64,000 bases of DNA from Epiperipatus broadwayi (Eukaryota > Onychophora > Udeonychophora > Euonychophora > Peripatidae): positions 2,500,909-2,564,908 of the forward strand of contig JAQFVV010012530.1 of assembly GCA_028023455.1 (NCBI GenBank). The letters run 5' to 3'. Each line of letters begins with the position of its first letter. Positions within the stretch are counted from its first letter, which is position 1. This document shows, one piece after another, positions 48,061 to 58,964 of this stretch. The position numbers and the translations under genes were made by a program. The notes under the pieces are model-generated. The model saw only the letters and a list, made by a program, of their open reading frames with translations, did no database searches and was not told the origin of the DNA.

Positions 48061-48899
48061 AGAAAAAATAAGCTGCTGCAATGAGAAAGCTGAAGTTAGT
48101 CATCCTATCAGGCTTTTTAAAACATTTTTGTAGGCTCTTCTAGTAAACTCTGATCCTATTAGTTAATGTTTTGATGGAATGTTTCATTGAAATTGATAGT
48201 ATGATTTATTAATTTAATGTATGAATAAATAGTCGTCAGATTACTCTAAGTCAGGTGTTACCGTATTGTCTCAAGATATGAGCTTTTTGTAATTTTTTTT
48301 ACATATCATAGTCCACCACATATATCATAATCATTTCCTTTTTTTAAAAAAATAGCAAACTAACACCCCTAAAAATTTTGCTTCAATCATGATGAAGAAA
48401 AACTGTTCTTCCCATTCTGAATTAAAATTGTGTATCTTTCTTTTTTATGCAATTGTTTCAGACATTATACACCTTTTTTAAATATGATAAAATACTTTTT
48501 ACGAGAAATTAATTAGATTTGTGTAGTGAACATATTTGAGCTGATAAATTGGCAATCAAAATATGCATCTGATTAAAGCATATTTATGTCATCTGTCTCA
48601 TTGTTATGAGCTGACTACACGCAATTGTCTTGATTGTAAAGATCCCATTTTTGTTTGTAGTAGCCATACATGTGAAAAAATATATTTTATATATCGCTAT
48701 GTAATCTATTGTAATATTTGTTTAAATACAAGTATAATTTATATATTTGGAGTTTTAGATGTAATTATATAAGTGATTTGGACACAGTTGGAGTTTTAGA
48801 TGTAATTATATAAGCGATTTGGACACAGATTTTTATGCTCCCTCCAGTTATCCACTTTATCTCATATAACCATTACACATGACACACATATGAAAAGAT

Positions 48900-48957
48900 A
48901 AATGATCTCCAATATATAAATTTCATGCTGGGCCAGCGCTCATCAGTTGGTCTCGAT
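48900..48957 (-). ncRNA. Hammerhead ribozyme motif, intact core
   Basis: Minus strand: stem I part GATC, GAGA, CCAA; then CTGATGA (48,940-48,946); stem II GCGCTG/CAGCAT with loop GCC (one C-A mismatch); GAAA; stem III of two pairs; ATA, then TTGG A GATC closing stem I. Cleavage is predicted between A48913 and T48912. All core bases of the hammerhead consensus are present. The stem I outer helix was GATGATCT/AGATCATT before the hAT insertion. Activity is untested, and stem III is minimal, as in other animal type-I hammerheads. Confidence 0.65.
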
Positions 48958-49713
48958 CAGGGATGGGCAAACAGTCTATCCAATTGATTATGCACAGATT
49001 GACAATTGATCGCAGTCATTTCTGCCATGTTGCCTGAATTCAAATCTTATTTTTATATTTATAAATTCTATAATTGAGTTGACCAAAGGCTAGACACCGC
49101 TCTCTGTATGCGTGCGCACTTCTCGCTTTTGCTCCTCATTATATATCTCGCCTCAATACTGTGGCATCTTAAATGACTTGGTTGTGCTTGAGCTGCAGTA
49201 CAATGTAGTATCTATATGTGTTTTATGTATTTTGTTTTGCTCTTATTTTAAAAAAATTAGCAACTAATAAATTTGCATTAAAACATACTACATTTTTGGC
49301 TTGAAGGTGAATGGAATGCCATGCTTCTTCATCAAAAAATAATTATAGTGAATTATAATAAAATAATCAGTAATAATTAATAAATAATTTAATTAGGTAA
49401 TTTGTCTGTTGTTTCACTCATTAATTAATTATTACCTCTATTAAGATTCTGGATTCTACATCCTATCAATAAAAATGATATATTTAAGTTTTTTAGTTTA
49501 CAGCAATTCACATTCTGTAGTAATTCTTCCAACTAATTTTTAAGAAGCTTATCTCTGTCAATGTAGCAAAAGTGTATAATAAATAATTAATAATAATAAT
49601 AAACAATATTTAAATTTTCTAAGATATTTATTTTTTCATTACCCAAAAAGTCGATGCCGATAGATAATAAATATAAAAGTCGATCATACTACTTTTAAGT
49701 TTGCCAACCCCTG
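48958..49713. mobile_element. hAT-type MITE (756 bp) inserted in a hammerhead repeat
   Basis: Starts CAGGGATGGGCAAAC and ends GTTTGCCAACCCCTG, typical hAT ends. The 8-bp target duplication is GTCTCGAT (48,950-48,957) and GTCTAGAT (49,714-49,721), one mismatch. The host repeat is colinear with other family copies once this segment is removed, which proves the boundaries. No transposase frame remains. Confidence 0.9.
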
Positions 49714-50921
49714 GTCTAGATCATCCTTTTCCACATATATATTATAACAGATCTGTTATATGGCACACAATAATATAGTGCGTGTACACAAATATATATA
49801 AAAGTTGAAAGGAAAAGTAGGAATAAACACGGACAAACATTTTAATAGATATTTTCTACATTCCTGGAATAAAAATTATAAATAAAGGGTTAAATAACTG
49901 AATTTAAAATAGAATTTTATTATAAATTAAACAGTTAAAAAGTTCTAATAACTATTTGTAATTCTGATTTTCAATTTCAAAACAAGTTTGATTTATTTTT
50001 GAAATAATGCTTGTATACATTTATCTATTTTTAAAAATCTTTGTAGATTAAAAATTTCAAAGAATTAAGATAAAATCATGTAGATTACACCTTTGATAAA
50101 ATTTCAAAGTTGCTTCCAAAAGTAGCTTGCAATTAAAAGTGATTTGCAAATATTAAAATTGATTTTAATCAAGATAAAGATTAGACAGAAAAAACTTTTT
50201 AATTAAGTGTTTTTATCATCTCAGTTGATTCTATGAAAGGACTGATAAAAAATATCAGTTCAGTTTGGCTTGCAGTTTTTGTAAGAGCTGGCCAGAAGAG
50301 TCTGGTTGTGATATTTTGAGAAGCAGTGTTCAAATAGCTTTGCTGCAAAGTTTGGATAGTAATTTTTTTTGAGAGGCAGTTAGCTAATAGGCCAGCTGCG
50401 AAGTTGGTTATGTTTTATTGCAGCTTGTTGAAGTTTACAGCAGTTTGTTTTAGCTGGCCAGAGAGATGGCTGTAAGATTTATACAGAGCTCCCATGAGAT
50501 ATAGCTGAAATCAAGTCAGGAGATCCAGAAACAGTCTATAGTTCAATGGTGGAGTTTGAATTTACATGGAAGAAAATGACCCACTTCTTTGTTGAAATTC
50601 ATAGCCTTAAAAGTGTTCTGGAAAACAGTTTGCTGGCCTGAAGCTCATCAAGCCTGAGACAGAAAGGAGAATACCAACCATACCTGAATTATACTTTTCC
50701 TAATGTTGACAACAAACCTGGATTATATTTTGATGCTGGACCAAAAACCAAGCTTAGCAAGAGAAAGCTTAAAGAATTGGTATACGTATGCTGCTGTTCA
50801 TTTATATATACAGAGAAGCACAGATAAATGTATATACAATGGTGAGTAGCGTTATATATAATGTGAACAAAATTTTAAAGAATTTTTTTTTAATAATTCA
50901 TTTTAAAAGGACACTCTAAAA

Positions 50922-51687
50922 GTGAGATATATAATCTATAATGATTATTTTAAATCATTCATTGAGAAAACAAAAAGACATTTTGAGATGTATATCTTTA
51001 ATTCTAAAATTAATTTTATTTTTCATTTATTAAAAATAATAATTAAGAGACATTCTAAAAGTGTAACAAACACAAATAATTGTATTTTTTTATTGGACTA
51101 TTCCCATCTAGCCAAAGTAGAAAATCATTTAATCTTCTTATGTAAACGTAAATCTGAAGGGATAATTCCTAATGGTTTGCAACTAAAATCTTCAATTCAC
51201 TCTCAGAGAGCTGAGAAAATTACTCAGAGAGCAAGTGAAGCTCTGATAAGAGAAAGAATAAATAAATGTTCAAAGGTTTTCTAAGTATCAAACAATGCAT
51301 TCCATTAATAATGTAGAATGTTTTCTAAAAAATAAACTTACTGATGAAAACTTCATGAGAGTTTTTCAAGCAGTAAAAAAATCATATGCTACATTACATG
51401 GAAAAATAAAAGAATGCCAAAAGAAGAAACTTGCTAACCTACATGGGTATATCAAAAATCATAATGTACCAAGCAATGTACCAACTTCATCTGTTAAAAA
51501 TCTCAGTTCTAAACATCTAACAGGTACTGAAATTTCTTTTCTTGAAAGGGGATTAAACTTTGCCATAACACCATCTAATATCCCTTTATTAGATATAATG
51601 GCAGCCACCGCAGAAGTTACTCAAAAATTGCCTTTAGAAGAAGCAGTAGAATTACGCTGGAGAATAATAACACTTGACAAACAATAA
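50922..51687 (+). pseudogene. Penelope-like element, N-terminal region
   Basis: Two open pieces in different frames. The first includes NCIFLLDYSHLAKVENHLIF and ends before a stop at 51,282. The second includes KNLSSKHLTGTEISFLERGL, NFAITPSNIPLLDIMAA and EEAVELRWRI. The LS...LT..E...L..GLNFA.TP..IP..D pattern is the conserved N-terminal block of Penelope-like RTs. Confidence 0.75.
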
Positions 51688-51929
51688 AAATTGAAATCAA
51701 ACATATCCTATGGTGAGAGAAAAGCAATTAAATCTCTCAAAGTATTCTCAAAGGTAATGCAACAGTTATAATGGATATAACTGATTATGATAACAAAATA
51801 CAAAAACTACTCACAGCAGGTCAATGTAGAAAAGTGACAAAAAAGCCAATACCGAGTATGGTAACAAAACTACAAGCTTTACTCAGAAAGCATTGCAAGT
51901 ACTTCACAGATTTTAGAAAAAAGTAAAAT

Positions 51930-52640
51930 AACATATTTCAACAAAAGTACTCATCTTTATGGTCTGCCTAAAATCCATAAGGATCATGTTCTACCTATTG
52001 TTAGTTCTAGAGATTCACCTAGCCAAAATTTGGCAAGATTCCTTCTCAGTTCCAAGTCCTTTGGTGTACAAGACCCAGTCCTTTGTCAGGGATTTTAGAC
52101 ACTGTAGAATTAATTAAGAACATGAAAGTTAAAAGAATTGACTTACTGGTTAGCTTTGATGTGGAAAGTTTATTCATGAATGTACCATGTGAAGAAGCGT
52201 TGTCTATTGTAAGGAAAAGATTAAATGGTGATAATAATTTACAAACCAGAACAGCTCTTCCTATTGATAGTATAATGGAACTATTAACATTCTGCATAAA
52301 AACAACCTACTTATAATATAACAGAATTCTTCCAACAAAATCAAGGAATAGCTATGGGCTCACTATTGTCTCCCCTGATTAGCAATATTTAAATGGAAAA
52401 ACTTGAAACTTTAGCCATAAAAACTGCTCCATATCCACCTAAAGTTTGGCTTCGCTATGTAGATGATACATTTGTTGTATGGCTACATGGTGAAGCAATG
52501 CTACAAACTTTCTGGCAACACATCAACAACATATCCCCTTCAATTAAATTCACAATCGAAATCAGAACAAAAATAAGCATTCTTAGATGTTCTTGTGATA
52601 AGTCTCTCATGGCAAAATCAAAACTATAATTTACTGAAAA
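51930..52640 (+). pseudogene. Penelope-like reverse transcriptase, broken
   Basis: Motifs in order: THLYGLPKIHKD, LVSFDVESLFMNVPCEEAL (catalytic Asp), QGIAMGSLLSPLISNI and WLRYVDDTFVVW (catalytic YVDD kept). LYGLPKIHK and FDV.SLF.NVP are hallmarks of this RT class. Stops at about 52,315 and 52,389 and frameshifts near 52,075 make it inactive, although the catalytic residues are conserved. Confidence 0.85.
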
Positions 52641-52999
52641 CTTACACATACAGGAAAATATCTAGCCTATACATCTAATCATACCAGAAACATTAAACAT
52701 GGAGTTATACTATCACTATGGAACAGAGCAAAAGAAGTTTGTTCAGAAACCAGCGATTTGGAAAAAGAAAAGTTTTATATAGAACAAACCTATGAAAAAT
52801 GGTTATCCATCAGCTATTATTAAGATAACATTAACTAGATAACAAAAAGAACCATCGAGAGAAAAAACAATAATTGGCTACCCATACATTTCAAAAATAG
52901 CAGACAATTTAATGAAAATCTGCAATCAGTATAACATGAGAACAGCTTTCCAGAGCCATACCACACTACAAAGAATTTAACATCTACAAAGCCTAAACT

Positions 53000-53259
53000 T
53001 GAAATGCTGAAAAGAAAAAACTGCATCTATGAAATACCATGTGAATGTGGAAGAACATATTGATGAGACCAGTCATCCCATTGAAAAGCGCTTGCAAGTA
53101 CACAAACTGATGAGTAGAAGAGAGAAAACAGATGTGTCTAAGGTAGCAAACCATGTATATGCCAATTGGGAAAATACAAAAATATTGGATAGAGAAGAAA
53201 AGATACAAAGAAGAAAATTTAAAGAAGCTGCTCTCATGACAATGGCAAAAATCCCATAA
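53000..53259 (+). pseudogene. Penelope-like GIY-YIG endonuclease domain
   Basis: Reads NCIYEIPCECGRTYIDETSH, PIEKRLQVHK, then TKILDREEKIQRRKFKEAAL. The family consensus is Y.IPC.CG..YIGET.RP...R..EH followed by ILDRE....R..KEA. The Gly of YIGET is Asp here, a change at the active-site turn. The domain runs to a normal stop at 53,257-53,259. Confidence 0.8.
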
Positions 53260-53383
53260 GCCAACCTAGTGTGACTTTACATAATGTTTGGAAACTACTA
53301 ATCAACTTTGCTCTTAGCAAAAAGTGGAGAAATCAGGAGGAACATAGATTAAGTATTTGAAATTTCTACTAATTGTTACCTTT

Positions 53384-53625
53384 GGCAGGATGGCTCAGTT
53401 GATTAGAGCATTACCTTAAAATTCAATACTCAAGAATCTAAGAGTCCGAGTTCGAATCCCTTGCTAGTACTGTCACTGTTTAGGCCAGCAACATCGGAAG
53501 AAGAGGGGGAGAATAATACCTCTCGAAATATTGTGCATATACTAACCTGTTTGATGTGCAATTACTAATAGTTGAATGTATTTGGAATATTTAAATAAAG
53601 TTAAATTTTTCTAAAGACATTCAGT
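53384..53625 (+). mobile_element. tRNA-derived SINE
   Basis: The head GGCAGGATGGCTCAGTTGAT has a good A-box (TGGCTCAGTTGATTAG), then CCTTAAAA where a Leu-TAA-like anticodon would sit, a long variable region, and the B-box GAGTTCGAATCCC at 53,448-53,460. The 3' body contains AGAAGAGGGGGAGAATAATA, then CCTCTCGAAATATTG, and ends AAATAAAGTTAAATTTTTCT. Acceptor-stem pairing is poor, so it is a SINE and not a working tRNA. It directly follows the Penelope-like element. Confidence 0.7.
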
Positions 53626-54845
53626 ACTCGTATTGATGACAGAAATAGTCCCATATAAAAATGCAACTAAAGCACCACCATCACAAAACCTTCAGGAAAC
53701 ACAAATAATTGTGCATGGATTAAAAAATTAAGAGTCAAGATTAATTCCTTGACCATCTTATTTAGAGGAAAAAGACTTCAGGGGTCTTTTTAGATTGGAA
53801 AAAAAAATTATATCTGCTGTATTAATTTTAAAGATGACTATTTTATTCTAAAAACATAATCATTACTTAACATCGGCTGTTAAAGGTTGATTTTATTTTT
53901 GAAAAAAGGCAAAAATCTAAAAGCATTATAATTAATTAAAATCTGGTTTTAGTTTCAATAAAAAAACATTTATAAACTTTCAAAAAGAAGAAAGAAAGAA
54001 AGCTATAATAGAATTTGATAAACTGATTTTTTTAAATTTTATTATTGATACAAGGATATATGTGAATTTTATCTATATTCAAAATAGAACTAGTTATTAT
54101 AAAAATTAATGAGTGCACAGACTATATATATGTATTGTAAATGGATGAACCCATTAAGAGGTATTGAAAACCACAATGTAATAAATTGAATTAAACAACA
54201 CATAGGTAAATTTTAATCAATTATTGTTTTTATATAACGATTCAAAGATGTTCAGAAATTATTATATCACAGCACATGTCTGTGTGCATATATATATATA
54301 TGTCAATTATATTGCAAATACCAATGTGTGTCAGACAATTATATGTTAAGCTTTAATCTTTTTTTTATTATTAAATGTCAATTCAGACATATTCATTTTA
54401 TATCAAGCTACATGCCTGTGTGCTGAATGGGTTTTAAGTAAACCTAATGGAACATATATGTAAATCATAGTAATTTTGTTAATCAAAATCAGAAGGCTTT
54501 TAATTGTAGATTAATTTTAGAGACCTTAATTTTTTTTATTGTTGTTAATAAACTTATATAGAATTGTTAAAATTGTATTACATCATCTCTTGGTCACTAC
54601 AACAGTAATAAAGTTTATGTTCTCTGAGCTAGATTCGAGCATGGGCTGAATATATAAATGCCAATGTATTTAGTGCTTATGGGCATCCAGAGATGATCAA
54701 TCATTATCCTGGTTGGGAATACTCATAAAAGCTCATGCACTACATTTTATTTTAGTTTAATCTTAGAAATTGTGGCCATAGCATTGATATTGATCAGCAT
54801 GTTTTAATGTTCCAGCATTATTGTTTTTAAGCCAATAAACATCAC

Positions 54846-55070
54846 ATGATCACCATTTCTTATGCTTGTTTATAGCTGTTATTAAAACAGGTGAAACTCT
54901 CTATATGTATTGTCACTCAATGCAAGCCAGAGTAATCAAAAACTAGTCTGGGGATATTAGATGAGTAGGCACTGGATAGGGATTTTATGCACAAGCCTTC
55001 TGAAATCCGTTGATTATTCTGGCTTGCATTTTGTGGCAATACGTATAAAGAGTTTCACCTGTTTCATTAT
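54846..55070. repeat. Foldback related to the 23.8-kb element
   Basis: Arms pair through ACAGGTGAAACTCT...ATGCAAGCCAGAGTAATCAA and the right arm TTGATTATTCTGGCTTGCAT...AGAGTTTCACCTGT. The middle has ACTAGTCTGGGGATATTAGA, TGAGTAGGCACTGGATAGGG and ATTTTATGCACAAG. The left flank CATGATCACCATT also matches the 23.8-kb element. The left arm has lost the ATTTTATGCACAA segment. Confidence 0.8.
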
Positions 55071-55609
55071 GGTTTTTCTGATTTTCTATTATTATGTATT
55101 CTGATGAAGTAGAACTTAAGATGGTGCATCTAAATTATGTTTAAATAACTGCCACAAGCTGGCAAGGGCTAAATAATTAGCCTGGTCTACAGAAGACCCA
55201 TTTCCAATCCACTCACCAGATTGACTGTTGATTTATATTTTTGTTGTTCAAATCCAGCCACAATATGGACTGTTGATTTATTATTATTGATGTATTTGAT
55301 TGATGGATTATTCGTGATGATGAGTATTACTTGAAGTATTACTCATACTCACTTTGATTTATTATAATGCTAGTTAATTTAGTTTATCCTACTTATAGTT
55401 GCTTTTAGGAGACTGACTGATCTCAGAGTTCTCATCTCTCAAGCTTTTTGAATATATAAAATTATATATATTTTGGATGTTAAACATTACCTTAACACTT
55501 TTTTAAGAATATCTTACTTCCATATCATACTTTATAATAATACCTTTACATCTTTTAATATCAATACTTAAATATTAAACTTTTTGTAAATTATATATTT
55601 ATATTTTGA

Positions 55610-55765
55610 TCTGGGATTGATGTTGTTTCATCACCCCAAGCATGACCACTCAGATACCCATTACTTTAATAATTAATTTTAGATTTTGTTTATTTGTGGG
55701 GTGATAATGATATTTGCCCACACCCCGGATCAAACCCAGGATTCTATCCCAATATATATATATAT
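55610..55765. repeat. Imperfect inverted repeat with a B-box-like sequence
   Basis: TTTGATCTGGGATTGATG...TTTCATCACCCCA pairs loosely with TGGGGTGATAATGATATTTG...CCCCGGATCAAAC. The minus strand reads CCTGGGTTTGATCCGGGG, a Pol III B-box-like sequence. Probably a decayed tRNA-derived foldback; it borders the hammerhead cluster. Confidence 0.45.
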
Positions 55766-56049
55766 ATATAATCAGTGCTCCATTTATATTACGATAGCAA
55801 GTCTTCAAACTTTAATGGACAAGCTTTAATCTACTCCACCCTCCAACTCTTCAGCCATTCATACCATAGAAAATCTGATGATGCCAGTATTCTGACCCTC
55901 ATGTATAGGACCTTAACCATTTAAATACAAAGAAGAGGGATGGGTAGGATACAGACTGAATCTGTAATATTTGATTGAATATAAGTATAATTTATATATT
56001 TGGAGTTTTAGATGTAAGGGATTTGAATATAATCTTTTATACTCCCTTC

Positions 56050-56115
56050 AGCTCTCCAATATATGTATTTCATGCTGAACCAGTACTCATCAGTTGGTCC
56101 AGATCATTCTCTTCC
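56050..56115 (-). ncRNA. Hammerhead ribozyme motif, intact core
   Basis: Minus strand: TCT GGA CCAA, CTGATGA (56,087-56,093), stem II GTACTG/CAGCAT with loop GTT (one mismatch), GAAA, TACATATA, then TTGG AGA closing stem I. Cleavage is predicted between A56060 and T56059. The outer part of stem I is shortened because the downstream segment was deleted in this copy; CCAA/TTGG and TCT/AGA remain. All core bases are present. Confidence 0.65.
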
Positions 56116-56471
56116 ACACATTTATGTAATCAATGCTCGGTTTATATTATGATAGCAAATCTTCAAACTTTAACGGACACGCTTCAATCTACTCCACCTT
56201 CCAACCCTTCAGCCATCCCTACCATAAAAAATCTGATGATGACAATACTCTGACCCCTCATGTATAAGATTTTAACCAGTTAAATACATAGAAGAGGGAT
56301 GTGCAGGATACAGGCTGAATCTATAATATTTGAATAAAAGTATATTTTATATACTTGGAGTTTAGATGTAATTATATAAGGGATTTGATCATAGGCTTTT
56401 TTGCTCCCTTCAGCTCTCTGCTCTATCTCATTCAACCAATACACATGACCACACACATGTGAAAAAGATAA

Positions 56472-56535
56472 ATGATTTCCACTATATGTCTTTCATGATG
56501 ACTCAGCACTCATCAGTTGTTCCAGATCATCCTCT
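56472..56535 (-). ncRNA. Hammerhead ribozyme motif, core kept, stems damaged
   Basis: Minus strand: GATGATCT GGA ACAA, CTGATGA (56,510-56,516), stem II GTGCTG/CATCAT (one mismatch), GAAA, GACATATA, GTGG AAATCATT. Core and cleavage triplet ATA are kept, but the innermost stem I pair is G opposite A. Weak activity at best. It lies 423 bases from the predicted cleavage site of the neighbouring copy, in the same orientation. Confidence 0.55.
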
Positions 56536-56599
56536 CCTACACATATATATATATATATAATCAGTGCTAGGTTTATATTAAGACAGCACATCTTTCCAA

Positions 56600-57072
56600 G
56601 AACTGAATTTATATGTGTGTGGAAGAGGATGATCTGAACCAATTGAATGGTGGTTCAACACAAAATATGTATGTTGAAGATTATTTATCATTTTCACATG
56701 TGTGTTGTCATGTGTATCGGTTGTATGAGGTAGAGTGGATAGCCAAAGGGAGCACAAAAGTCTGTGTTTAAATCCCTTACATAATTACATTTAAAATTCC
56801 AAATATATAAACTGTACTTGTATTCAATCAAATATTAGATTCAGCTTGTATCCTGTTCATTTCTCTTCTGTGTATTCAAATGGATAAAGTCCTATATATA
56901 AAGGATCCGAATGGCTTAAAGTCAACATGGGCATGATAATAATATGGGTGGTGCATCATCAAATTTTCAATGGTATGGATGGCTGAAGAGTCAGAGAGTG
57001 GAGTAGATTGAAGCCTGTCCATTAAAGTTTGAAGATTTTCTATCTTAGTATAAACTGAGCACTGATTATATT
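56600..57072 (+). repeat. Hammerhead-type unit in opposite orientation
   Basis: The most complete sense-strand unit on the plus strand. It runs GTGTGTGGAAGAGGATGATC, a decayed ribozyme (CCAATTGAATGG, GTTCAACAC, AAAATATG), ATGAGGTAGAGTGGATAGCC, AAGGGAGCACAAAAGTCTGT, then the B-box-like GTTTAAATCCC, and on to GTTTGAAGATTTTCTATC and ACTGAGCACTGATTATA. With the array on the left it forms a large palindrome. Its ribozyme core is mutated. Confidence 0.7.
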
Positions 57073-57074
57073 GC

Positions 57075-58330
57075 GCCTCTACATTTTGACACTATCTGCA
57101 ATTTTTCAAAATTACAAAAATATGGAGGCCGAACGAGGGGCACCACTATGCATTAGCCTAGAACCAGATTGTGAAGAACATTCAACATGGTGATTTATTT
57201 ATTTACGAACGGCACTCACCAAATTTTTTTTTTAAATGTAATCTTACGCAAGCTTATTTCTACCCAATGAATACTTAACTATATAAACGATTAATGTAGA
57301 TTAAAACAGACACTTAAGTAAAATTTAATGATTGTATTATATTCTTTTTCTTATTGGAATCTTTCCTAATTCCCTCTTTTTTTTCTTTTAGCAACCCAAA
57401 CTGACTGTCTATTATAAAAGCAAAACACAAACGCAGACCTTATCTCTTTTTAAATGCAATCCAAATTATTTAACAAATATTCTTTTCTCCGCCATCACTT
57501 TCCCTACAGATAATAGCGGTCCAAGTTGATTATGGCAACCCTAACCATGTAGGAGTGAACTCTAGAGCGACTTATTATAAGAGTGTGCCATATTGCAACA
57601 CTCGAACCTTCTCTTTCTAATGTTAAATAATATAGTCAAACCCTTAAGAAAATGACACAAGAGTCTGCTGGTTGCTTGCGGCCATGGCACATTCTTTTTC
57701 TTTCAAATACCTATTTCTGCCATAAGGTTCTTCTGTTACTTATGGATGGACTTATTAACTAAACTTTTATCCCCCCTTCCATTTTGATTTTCTAGATCGA
57801 GCAGTTAATATTCTCATATACATAATTGAAATATAGTAATAAATGGAGAATTATATAAACAAAACAAATTTTTGATCAATAAAAATTAGTAACATATAAT
57901 TAATAACTCCTAGTAAAAACCCTCTCTATTGTTGAAATGTTTTTCTTTACAATTAAGTGAGAGGATTCTATTACTCTATTATACCATAATATAAAAAAAG
58001 TTCTTTAAGAAAAGTTCATAGTTACCCTGATCGATCAGTGGTGCACCAAAGTTGTTGTATAAATTTTTTTGTGATGGCTGGCGTGAATCCTCCAATAGTT
58101 CCATTGATTTGAATTGGTTTCCTCGGCTAGCGCTGCACATTCTTGTTTTCCTTGGTTAGCATTCACACAGGTAGTTTTAGATGATGATAGGAGATGTAAT
58201 TCCCCAAGGGGGGGGAGTCTTGATGTCCCTTAGCCGGCCAACCTTTTCTGTGTGCTGTATAATATTATTTTTAATTTCTCTTCATGGTGCTTAAGATGTA
58301 TAATGAAACGAGTTCAAGCCAAATCAAATC
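57075..58330. other. Unassigned region of mixed composition, possible retroelement remnant
   Basis: CG-containing, non-repetitive-looking patches (GAGGCCGAACGAGGGGCACC; GGCTAGCGCTGCACATTC; TTAGCCGGCCAACC) set it apart from the AT-rich surroundings. No reading frame or terminal repeat could be established on either strand. An old LTR or a lost host exon are both possible. Confidence 0.35.
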
Positions 58331-58734
58331 AAAATGCAAAGTCAAATATCAAGTAAATCAAACAAAAGGAAGCTCCATAATTTATATGTTTTGAGTTCTT
58401 TCACGATCGGATTCACATTTTTAATTTATTTTTAGCTATATTTTAGTACTTTTATTTATGTCCTTTTTTGGTCGTTCACTTTTTTTCAACTAGTGGAAAT
58501 TTCTGCTTTAATTAGCGTAATAGATAACTAAATACTTTTGATATCTGAAGTTTCAAGAATAGAGCTAATTACAAAAAGAAAAGTCTATATTTCCCCCCTC
58601 CCTCCACCCGTCCCTTATTAAGAATTATAATTTAAAACGAAACTTTTAGTAGACAACAATCTCAAGATCTATTTTTTTTTAATCTCATGATTCAATTTTA
58701 AATAAATAAAGTGATAACTGAAACACCGGCTTAT

Positions 58735-58855
58735 TGTATACCTGTGTCTATATATGTAATATATATGTGTTCAAGTGTATCAGTGTTATGAGATAGAGTG
58801 GAGAGTGGTGGGTAGTGTGAAAGTCTGTGCTCATATACTCTATATATTATAAATA
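58735..58855 (+). repeat. Right-arm fragment of the hammerhead-type family
   Basis: GTGTTCAAGTGTATCAGTGT, TATGAGATAGAGTGGAGAG and GTGTGAAAGTCTGTGCTCAT match the tRNA-like arm. The ribozyme block is absent and the B-box-like site is decayed. Confidence 0.6.
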
Positions 58856-58964
58856 AAGTGAAGAAATGCTGATTCCTTCAAGATAACTAAGAAAAAAAGG
58901 TTTAAAATAATATTTAAAAAAAAAAAATTATAAACTAATATATTCACACTTTTAATAAATTATA

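Larger units (their letters stand above)
48700..49790. repeat. Hammerhead-type repeat, one arm, split by a hAT insertion
   Basis: The antisense arm runs from AAGTATAATTTATATATTTG, through CTCCCTCCAGTTATCCACTT (mirror of the tRNA-like part), to the ribozyme block, then resumes at 49,714 with GTCTAGATCATCC. The 41-bp unit TTGGAGTTTTAGATGTAATT and onwards is tandemly duplicated at 48,747-48,787 and 48,788-48,828. Confidence 0.8.
50230..53380 (+). mobile_element. Penelope-like element, broken
   Basis: In order: a non-coding 5' part (50,230-50,920, unusually rich in G for the window), an N-terminal region, a reverse transcriptase and a C-terminal GIY-YIG endonuclease, then a short 3' part. These elements use an RT related to telomerase. 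Frameshifts and stops break the frame into at least six pieces. Ends and target duplication were not identified, so limits are approximate. Confidence 0.8.
55765..56585 (-). repeat. Direct array of hammerhead-type units (sense on minus strand)
   Basis: Three partial or whole units in one orientation. Anchors ATCA(G/A)TGCTC at 55,771, 56,131 and 56,559, and AAGTATAATTTATATATTTG at 55,984 and 56,337, give spacings of about 350-430 bp. Each unit has the TCTTCAAACTTTAA block, the AACCCTTCAGCCAT block and an AGAAGAGGGATG block. Two units keep a ribozyme motif. Tandem order with a ribozyme per unit is the layout of retrozymes. Confidence 0.75.
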
